DNA from: Bryoerythrophyllum caledonicum
Taxonomy: Eukaryota; Streptophyta; Bryopsida; Pottiales; Pottiaceae
DNA length: 64,000 bases
Direction of reading: 5' to 3'
NCBI GenBank assembly: GCA_963971425.1
Contig: OZ020514.1
Location: 13,955,218-14,019,217, forward strand
Shown here: piece after piece, positions 54,558 to 62,060 of the stretch
Layout of the letters: each line of letters opens with the position of its first letter
Position numbering within the stretch: position 1 is the first letter of the stretch
Program-made: the position numbers and the translations under genes
Notes under the pieces: generated by a model
The model's input: only the letters and a program-made list of their open reading frames with translations
Database searches by the model: none
Told to the model about the DNA's origin: nothing

Positions 54558-55905
54558 GGAAAATATCATCGAACTCCAAGACGTGAACCCCAACTGGTGT
54601 CCTGTGAACCTCTATGATGCTGTTTCGTGTGGGCTGAGGAACATAGAATGTAATCTACTTAGTGATCCTGAGCCCACCGCTTTCTTTATGGCCGACAAAG
54701 TTGTGGAATGGGGTCTTCATTGGACGCTTGATCGCAAGCAAAAAAACATTCTGATTGCGCCAGTGTTAGCTATTACAAATGCCGCAGCTCCTGGAGGTCC
54801 TTCATACAAATTATCAACGATGAACATGGAAGTACTAGAGTTAGTGCACCTGACCGCCACCATTTTTGTAATTGTCATCTCCGAGTTTGTGGCGAGTTCG
54901 GGCTGTTCCAGGGTGTATGGCTTAGTCATTGACAAAGTAGGTTTGGTTCCTGCACTAAACGAATCGGTCAAGGACTGGGGATTCACTATATCGAATTTTA
55001 ATCCCGATGTCAGAAGGATTGTGCAAGGTTGGAAGGAGCTGCAGGCGAATCGAGATTCGTACAATAGAGACCGACAGAAAGCAGCTCCGCCTACACCTCC
55101 TAAGAAGAAGTGGTTGTCTTCACTTCTTGCGGTGGAGGGGCCGCCAAAGAAGAAGTCACAGAGGAAGAAGTCGGATCCGAAGGTGGACGAGCTGACACTA
55201 GCGAAGGCAGTGGGGATGACGAGCAAGACCGTCGCAGGGAAAACCGCAAAAGAGCTGCAGCTTGTGAGGACTCTGTACGAAAGAGAGTTCTCGAAACTCC
55301 ATATTTTTGGTAAGAAGCCAATGAAGGTGTCCCCGCAGGACCCCGCTGATCTGGTAGTAGACATTGACCGTCTTCACCGAGCTCCTGCCGGTACTGTTGT
55401 TTATCGACCACTGGATAAAAAGCGAGTATTACAGTTCATAGACCAGAAGTGCACGATGCCATTTCAGGCATCACTGCAGCATCTGTACATGATGCCAGTG
55501 AAGGGACATTATCCAGTCCGGAAAGAAGATTTCAAGGACGTGCCACACGATGCATACGAGTTTTTCAAGGAGCAACCAACATTGAAGGACATCGGCCCAA
55601 ACACACACTATGTGGTTATAGGCGGACAGCATTGCGTGGCTGCGCACAGAGTCCTCATTGAGGAGGGTAGTCTCTCGGAAGAAGATGAAAGAGATGCCAA
55701 GAGCTTCATCATAACAATCGTCTGGCAGGATCCCAAGGACTGGAACTCAATGCTATACTATTCAAGGGTCCTCAACCAAGATCTTGCTGGCGTTAGATCA
55801 GAGGGCAACTATCTTACCCTTCTAGGTCTAGCACGTAAGAGCTGGGTTTCAGCCGGCAGTCCAGCTCCATCCAAGAATGGATTGGCGCACTCCAATGAGT
55901 TCAAG
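54558..55905 (+). CDS. ParB/DGQHR-like protein of element B
   Basis: The exon starts at an acceptor (TTGGTTAG|G) and ends at a donor (TTCAAG|GTGAGT). The first Met is unknown because the open frame begins with a non-ATG codon. It has about 449 residues here. An N-terminal globular part ends with FNPDVRRIVQGWKEL. A basic NLS-like segment follows near residues 180-210 (PKKKW, PPKKKSQRKK). The ParB/Srx-like domain covers about residues 270-400: LVVDIDRLHRAPAGTVVYRP, LQHLYMMPV, then HYVVIGGQHCVAAHRVLI near residue 355, VWQDPKDWNSMLYYSRVLNQD and a helical tail. The element A homologue has the same order (NGQHSVAA, VWTQDPEKLRKISAYYNRVN) and ends at the same splice position. The loop Arg of GQHR/GERR is Cys here. 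Confidence 0.62.
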
Positions 55906-55974
55906 GTGAGTCACTTTATACATTACCCATCACTTTAATGTGTGACTTACCGATTCATATATAAGGTATAAACT

Positions 55975-56042
55975 GATCGTAGGATCTTACGATCCCAACT
56001 CAGTTAACCACATGGTAGTCAGGATCGTAGGATCCTATTATC
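55975..56042. repeat. Two element B palindromes in the ParB-gene intron
   Basis: Copies at 55,975-55,994 (GATCGTAGGATCTTACGATC) and 56,023-56,042 lie 48 bp apart, in the intron 55,906-56,086. Element A has two copies of its own palindrome in the corresponding intron (586-616 and 683-712). Confidence 0.9.
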
Positions 56043-56086
56043 TCCAAATTATTGTGTTTCACTTCTCACTCCCGATATCCTTGCAG

Positions 56087-57535
56087 GCTTGGTCTGACAA
56101 ACTTCCGGCACTGTTTTCCAACTCGGATTCAAAGGTCATTGAAGACAGCAACACATGAATCCCGAAATATCCGCTTCTGTTTGTTTCGGAGCCAATTTTC
56201 CAGATTTGATTACAGATCCAGGAGAGCTGGGTACTTGGACTTCTTCCCAACGCATTCGGGATTACTTCGAGCTTTGTCTCAGGTGTTGACGAGGACTTTG
56301 CAGATGACGTTGAGGACAACGAGGATAGGTCCAGGAAGGAGCGTTTGAAGTAGAAGCGATACCAGGCGAGGGCTCTAAAGCAGAACGACTTGATGCCACT
56401 TTATTTCATGTGGGATAGTGACATCGAGAAGATGGCGAAGTTGGTGATGGCGAAGAAAGTCTCGGTGAAGTCGACGAAGTCGGCTAAGATGGTACCCGTT
56501 CTTCAGGGCCTTGAGAAGGCGTGTCAGACTGAGAAGAAGCATAGACTCATCAAGAACGAGTTTATGCACTACTTCTGTAAGAAGCCCCTGAGGTGTAAGA
56601 CACTGAAGGAAGCCTCATATTCTGAGGATGATTATGTCAGGGTAGCAGCGGAGTACAAGGTCACCGAAGCCACCATCGAAACGTGGTTTGAGAAGGTTAT
56701 TAAAGACCCTGCTGGAGAGTGCTTCTTTTTGAAGCGAGGATCCGCTTTAGCCCCCTCAAACAAGGAGGATGACTTTCCGACTATTCTGAAGATGCTCTTC
56801 GATCACTAGAAGGCCATCAAGGAGAATTGAGCTGAGAGCGCTCCAACATCTTCCGGATTGTCGCTCTCTGCGAAATATAAATCCGTCTGGATGAACAGGA
56901 AATCGGGAGACCTGGCGAAGATTCTACTGTTGGGCAGTGACCAGATGCTGCAATGGACAAAGAAGGACGCAACGGTGGTTATGGTGTACTGCTTTGTCAA
57001 TCGCAAAGAGAAAGGAAAACCTGATTTTTCAATCATGGAACAGGTTTTGCGTACGCTGCAGGCCATGGAGCATAAGGATGATAACCAGTTCAGGAGGGTC
57101 CGTTATCCAGGTGTGTTTATCACAGATCGGGCTGGAATGGTGGATGTTGCCAACGCTGTAGCTGAGAGGGGCGCGGTCGCTACACAAACGCTACCCTGGT
57201 TTCATACCCCCACTTTATATATTACCCAGGGGACGGAGGGCTTCGTGAGTCCTTCATCTCCGGAACCAACGTTGCCCTTATACTTCAACTTTGTGTACGG
57301 GAACGACTTCAATTCTACTGAAGCAGTGTGCTTCCGATCTGCTTTTGGGAATGAGATGCCGTTCCAGACAGTGATATCCGCAGCAGATTTCGAGGATGCT
57401 CCCAAACAATGGGCCCAACATTCTTATGCCAATTTCAATATCGACGCGGTTAGCAAGTTGATTGGCACATTGGGGGCTCCTAACAATCTTATTGTCAACA
57501 TCGGTGGGGGTCCTTCGATTACCTGGATTGGCCTG
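56087..57535 (+). pseudogene. Continuation of the ParB-like gene, five in-frame stops
   Basis: From an acceptor (CCTTGCAG|G) to a donor (GGCCTG|GTAAG), 483 codons lie in one frame. They are interrupted only by TGA 56,156, TGA 56,207, TAG 56,351, TAG 56,807 and TGA 56,828. Blocks between the stops look like protein: a basic region (KKVSVKSTKSAKMVPVL), a helical part with ATIETWFEKVIKDPAGE, and a compact domain at 56,858-57,535 with RYPGVFITDRAGMVDVANAV and NNLIVNIGGGPSITWIGL. The last motif vaguely recalls a nucleotide- or SAM-binding glycine loop, but I would not assign it. Some stops could lie in unrecognised introns. Confidence 0.5.
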
Positions 57536-57542
57536 GTAAGAT

Positions 57543-57562
57543 GACCGTAGGATCCTACGATC
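57543..57562. repeat. Element B palindrome, 3' of the splice donor
   Basis: GACCGTAGGATCCTACGATC begins 8 bp after the exon end at 57,535, inside the intron 57,536-57,668. Confidence 0.85.
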
Positions 57563-57668
57563 TCTTTATCTCATCTCTCAGTTTGTTCAAGTTCTCTATC
57601 CACGCTATCCTTACATTGTATGAATCTGTTTCCTGTCATCTAATACAGCCTACCACTCTGTGTTGCAG

Positions 57669-58076
57669 ACTAAAGGAGCACAAGTCATCGAAGTCGTCTT
57701 CTCCAGGGATGAAGTGATGAGAGCCGATGAGACAGCGAAGGATATCTCGGAAAGTGCTCAGACGCTGGCAATAGCAGTACCTCCCATGGCAGCCTTGACT
57801 GTGAGCGAGAGGAAGAAAAAGACGATCGCAAGAGGCAAGAAGAAGGTCATACCCGTATCCAGCTCCGAGAGTGATTCCTCCAGCGACTCGGACAAGGCAC
57901 CCTCCGAGAAGGCCATTGATGTGGAGGCGGAGGACACCGAAGAGGAGGATCCACCTTTGGACGACAGGCGTTCGGGCAGGTCCAAGTCTCATCGAAGATT
58001 GCAGCTGCAAAACCAAGAGCAGATCAACTTGACTCCGCCCTCTTCTACACAAACCGGTGCCCATGAGGCAACCATT
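57669..58076 (+). CDS. Exon with acidic Ser-rich linker
   Basis: The exon lies between GTTGCAG|A and ACCATT|GTATG. It encodes TKGAQVIEVVFSRDEVMRAD, then a basic patch (RKKKTIARGKKK) and an acidic Ser-rich run (SSSESDSSSDSD, DTEEEDPP). It is low-complexity and probably disordered. The basic-then-acidic pattern is common in nuclear proteins. It follows the previous exon in phase. Confidence 0.55.
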
Positions 58077-58235
58077 GTATGATACACACCCTTATTTTTA
58101 TCTCTCTCAGCGGACAAACTATTTCTAGGACAATTGTATATAACAATAACCATGTAAACTAATCAGCTATGTACTGTGGTTAATTTTCTGTTTGCATATT
58201 CGTTGTATTCATCATCATATCCCAACTCCATGCAG

Positions 58236-59285
58236 GGAACTGAGGAAGTTCATGATCGGCATCTACGTACTTCATCTTCAGAGCGGCCGGTATGAATAAC
58301 ATTGCTCCACTTGTAGTTTATAGAACTTGGAATACATGTATCGATGGATCCATTTTACGCGATATAGTCATCAGTTACTACTCGGAGAGTGCTTTAGGAT
58401 CGTAAGATCCTACTATCCCTGCTCGTCTTTCGTTGTAGAGATTTATTCTTACCAGGTTCTGATCGTTGTAGTTATGCATAGATGCTTCTACGTGCACAAC
58501 GCACTTTGTCCTACACCCCCTTTCAGCCATTTTGATGTTTAGGTTTTCGTTTGTAGTTGCCAACTGGGACAAGAGCTTGACTGACCTTATTTAATGGCCG
58601 CAGCTTTTCCAAATTTCTCATGACGATCATGTGCGGTCTACTTCAGCAGCGGTGGAGCATGTTTACGGTCATGGCGATTCTCTTATGCATGATATCGACC
58701 AAGTCAATGCCAGCACAATATATGAAGCGGAGGATATCAGCCTTCAGGTTCTACTTAACGACTGTCCAATGAGTGCCATGAGGTCCTGAGTTGTCGAGGA
58801 GGTGAACTTCTGGAGGTGAGTTCAGTTCCAGATCAAGAAAGGACAAGAAGAGAAGAGGAGGCGTCGTTGCTTGCGGACGAAGAGTTACTTGCTCCTCGAA
58901 CCAGGATGACCGTCACGAATGTACCACCATTAAAGCTGAGAAGATCGGACGTGCTTCATCCCCCGTCGTCCGAACCTACACCGATGGAGTTAGAACCATC
59001 GTCTAATCCTTCTGTTTCACCCCCAGTAAGTAAAGCGCCGTTCGATAGGGACCTTATCATAGGCATATTTGAGGAGGCTAGTCAGTCACTACAGGCCTTC
59101 AGCCCTCCTAGGAATGTTTCGAATACACCTATTGTTGAGGACTACTTGGATGACCCTTTGAATTTCAGTCAAGAAATTCAGCCAACAACCTTTAGGGTCG
59201 TCCCAATACCTGATGTTGAGGCTGATGCTGCTGAAAAGGGTCCTCCATCCGCACAACATACCGATGCAGGAACCTCTGCAGAAGG
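58236..59285 (+). CDS. Small linker exons between ParB-like and HAD parts
   Basis: Likely exons are 58,236-58,289 (CATGCAG|G ... CGGCCG|GTATG), 58,604 to about 58,746 (GCCGCAG|C ... CTTCAG|GTTCT), and about 58,816-59,285 (open frame SVPDQERTRREEEASLLADE to QHTDAGTSAEG|GTATGAG). All are Ser/Pro/Glu-rich without a recognised domain. One palindrome lies in the intron at 58,398-58,417. The joins are provisional. Confidence 0.45.
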
Positions 59286-59390
59286 TATGAGCTACTAAAT
59301 TCAACAATCTTAGTGTTTTCTGTGTATCTCTTATGTTCTATGTTCACACTATTATCCTCAGGGGATATTAGGATCGGCGATCCTTACGGC

Positions 59391-59492
59391 CATCGTAGGA
59401 TCTTACGATCGCTTTGGGGAGTGTAGTATTTTTTGTTCCTATTGAGATGGTAGGATCCTACCATTCCGATGGGATGGTAGGATCCTACTATC
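59391..59492. repeat. Three element B palindromes in intron
   Basis: Copies at 59,391-59,410, 59,446-59,465 and 59,473-59,492 (the last two 27 bp apart, reading GATGGTAGGATCCTACCATT and GATGGTAGGATCCTACTATC) lie in the intron 59,286-59,590. Confidence 0.88.
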
Positions 59493-59590
59493 CTCCAGCA
59501 CTGTTGTCTCGAATGCTGGTAATGTATATGCATTCTGAATGGCTTTTTTGTCGTGTATTCTTCACTAATTACCTCCTTTTTTTGGGCAGT

Positions 59591-60439
59591 TGAGATGTTG
59601 GGGACTGCTCAACGTCGTGAAAAGGTTCCATTATCGGTGGCACATAAGGGCTCTGGTTCCTCTAGAGAAGGTATGATTCTAGACAACTCTACTACTTATT
59701 ATTTGTTTTTTGTACTGGAGACTCATTCTTGCAACATTTGTTTTCTGCAGGAAAACTCAGTGCACCAGCCATTAAATCAGCCCCTAGATCAGCAAAGGTA
59801 AGGCAACCTTGGTACACTGTTGTGCTGGACTTGAATGGATTTCTGATTCACAGATCGTACGATAAGGGGCGTAAAACTGTCGCTAGACCTGAGTGTGCAA
59901 ATTTTCTGAAGGTGCTCACAAATAAGGCTACTGTCGTGGTATGGAGTTGCGCCATGAGGAAAAATGTCGATAGCATGTTACAGGTGGGTTTGGGTAGTTC
60001 TACTGTTAAGCTAGTTGACCTAAGAGTTATGTCACAATCTGATATTACGGAGTCGAGCTTTCCGAGAGCGGGGAACAATGTTGAGAAGAAGTACATGCTC
60101 AAGGACCTCAAAAACGTTAGGAAATATGTTGACCACGTAGACCTCAGTCTGACATTGCTCATTGACGACAGCCCGGAGAAGAACCTCCTCAACGATGAAT
60201 TCAGTGCGATTCATCCTCAAACGTGGACAGGTGACCTGAAGGACAAGTTCCTCATGAACACTATGCTTCCATGGCTCGAAAATATGTTTTCCTCAAATCT
60301 CTCTGTGGCCGAATATGTCCGTAACCATCCCCTTCCTGGATGTCCGGTTCCTAGAGAATTTAGGTCCACTGCGTTGGCTCAGAACATCGTAATTGGGTGT
60401 TCTCGAAAATGGAATTCCAAAGTCGGGGCATTTCAATGA
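59591..60439 (+). CDS. FCP1/NLI-interacting-factor-like HAD domain 1
   Basis: Small exon 59,591-59,670 (TTGGGCAG|T ... AGAGAAG|GTATG) is followed by exon 59,751-60,439 (TTCTGCAG|G, stop TGA). The domain begins WYTVVLDLNGFLIHR. The HAD nucleophile Asp is present (D-L-N-G-F), but the second Asp of DxDG(T/V) is Asn. Motif II is TVVVWSCAM and the metal-binding acidic pair is LLIDDSPEKNLL. NHPLPGCPVP follows near the C-terminus. FCP1/SCP phosphatases act on phosphoserine, for example in the RNA polymerase II C-terminal domain; with DxN the activity is doubtful. The domain is about 200 residues, normal for the family. Its place in the transposon is unusual. Confidence 0.72.
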
Positions 60440-60597
60440 CTACTCACTCGTATCGGTGATGTGTATATTTTGTATACTTTGTTTCAATATAAACTTGTAG
60501 GATGTACCTCTACTCTATCAAACACTCTTCAGTATTGAGGCCATCATCTTATTTTGAATATTATCAATCTCAATATCTCCCATGAATTATCGTTAGG

Positions 60598-60770
60598 GTG
60601 GTAGGATCCTACGACCCTGAGGAATGTAGTAGTTAAGGATACTATATGATTTTTGTGATGCGGATAGCAGTGTGGTAGGATCCTACGACCCTCATGGATG
60701 GAGTAGTTAAGGATCTTGTATGGATGATTTGTTTGTAGTATGGATGGCACTGTGGTGGGATCCTACGATC
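60598..60770. repeat. Element B palindromes between the HAD domains
   Basis: Three copies of a GGTAGGATCCTACGACC-type palindrome (about 60,598, 60,672 and 60,753) fall in three ~78-bp degenerate direct repeats (GTAGTTAAGGAT..TATG..TTTG..GTATGGAT). Confidence 0.85.
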
Positions 60771-60812
60771 CATGATGTTGTTTATAACTTCTATCTTTCT
60801 CTATGATCACAG

Positions 60813-61439
60813 CGACGCGACGACTCGACAAAAGTTATCGTGTTGTCTGTCAACGGATTGCTTTGTTTCGAGCAATACGATAACTGCTCTCCGCGACTCT
60901 TCAATCGGAACAACATCATTGTTCGGCCTGGTCTCCTAGAGTTCTTCAGTATTCTTCTGAGGTCGTTCCAAGTTGGTATATGGTCGTCCATGGTCCCCGC
61001 GCGCCTGAAGAAGGTCCTTGAAGTCCTCCTCCCCGAAGACATAAGGTCAAGACTTCTTTTTTGTTATGGACGAAACAAGTGTTCCAGGCCACAATTGTAT
61101 CCTTTCTGTGACAAGGTTCTTCAGAGACTCTCAACGGACCGGAAGACGAAGCAGTTTTGTCTTCTTGACAAAATATTGATGGTTGATGACCAGCCAATGC
61201 GTCATGTCTTCAACGGAGACCTCGCTTGCTACTTTCCGAAGTCATGGCATGGTGAAATGACCTTACCCAACACATCCAATGTAATACCTAATATTGGCAC
61301 AGCGTTGCTTCCGTTCATCCTTCCACTGCGATCTTACGCCTCGGTGAAGGAGTATCTGCGAGGGCACCCAATGGATGTAAAGTTTAATTGTAGACTGCTT
61401 GAACCGTGGCACTTTGAGCGAGTGTTACGAAGTACGTAG
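60813..61439 (+). CDS. FCP1-like HAD domain 2, nucleophile lost, ending inside the TIR
   Basis: The exon starts after GATCACAG|C and reads STKVIVLSVNGLLCFEQYD, then VGIWSSMVPARLKKVLEVLL, FCLLDKILMVDDQPMRHVFN, and a C-terminus ending HFERVLRST before a TAG at 61,437. It is homologous to domain 1 (the WS-M, (I/V)DD-P and N-G-(F/L)-L positions match). The DxDx nucleophile reads S-x-N, so it cannot form the phospho-aspartate. The last ~37 codons (from 61,327) lie within the right TIR. It may be a second gene or a second domain of the same transcript. Confidence 0.65.
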   Translation, partial: RRDDSTKVIVLSVNGLLCFEQYDNCSPRLFNRNNIIVRPGLLEFFSILLRSFQVGIWSSMVPARLKKVLEVLLPEDIRSRLLFCYGRNKCSRPQLYPFCDKVLQRLSTDRKTKQFCLLDKILMVDDQPMRHVFNGDLACYFPKSWHGEMTLPNTSNVIPNIGTALLPFILPLRSYASVKEYLRGHPMDVKFNCRLLEPWHFERVLRST

Positions 61440-62058
61440 TCGGTTCCCTACATTGAGTTCTGTAACTTGGCGTTCGATTTCATCCAGTTTATTCTATGAA
61501 TATATATTTTTGATAGTCATTACCCCCATTCTCCACGCCAGATACTTATTTTTTTGATGTGTACTACATTGATTGCCCTACATGTATTGTTAGACCGTAA
61601 GATCTTACTATGTACGCTATGTATCTTGAGCGAGTAATACAAAGTATGTAGCCGCTTCCCTACATTCAGTTCTTCAGCGGCTTACTTTTGTTCAGTATAC
61701 TCTATAAGTAAAGTTGTCAGTGGTTCATACCCCCATTCTCCGCGCCTAATTGAATGCTTCTTTGTTTGACGTGTACTACATTGATTGCCCTACATGTGTT
61801 GTTAGATTGTAGGATCCCACTATGTAAGCGATGTATCTTTGATCGCCAGATCCCACTACATTGTTTGATGCCTTTTTAAACTTCATCCCTAAGTGAATGT
61901 TGCAGTTACCCGTAATGAGTAGGCTCAATCCTATAGTTATTGAAATTATTCCTGATGCCAATGGTAAGACCGAATGATCTCATGATCTTGCTTCCTATAT
62001 CAAGAATTGATCCTAAGTCCAGAATTCATCTTAAAGTCCACATTTACTTAAATGTCGC
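61327..62058 (-). repeat. Right terminal inverted repeat of element B
   Basis: This is the inverted copy of 41,811-42,542. It ends AAATGTCGC; two further bases (AT) precede the presumed TGA target duplication. It contains the coding end of HAD domain 2 and its polyadenylation region. Confidence 0.92.
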
Positions 62059-62060
62059 AT

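Larger units (their letters stand above)
41811..62060. mobile_element. Element B: complete 20.25-kb giant TIR DNA transposon
   Basis: It is bounded by 732-bp terminal inverted repeats (41,811-42,542 and 61,327-62,058). It interrupts LINE ORF2: removing 20,253 bp (41,811-62,063) leaves the ORF2 frame in phase, which fits a 3-bp TGA duplication (41,808-41,810 and 62,061-62,063). Inside are a DUF7869-type gene on the minus strand, a ParB-like gene and two HAD-phosphatase-like domains on the plus strand, a duplicated core, and at least 35 copies of a palindrome near ATCGTAAGATCCTACGAT. The TIRs differ at very few positions, so the insertion looks young or the ends have been homogenised. Confidence 0.88.

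Noticed and set aside
57440-57535. SAM-dependent methyltransferase motif (NLIVNIGGGPSITW)
   Set aside because: Only a single glycine-rich loop is present; the other methyltransferase motifs were not found.
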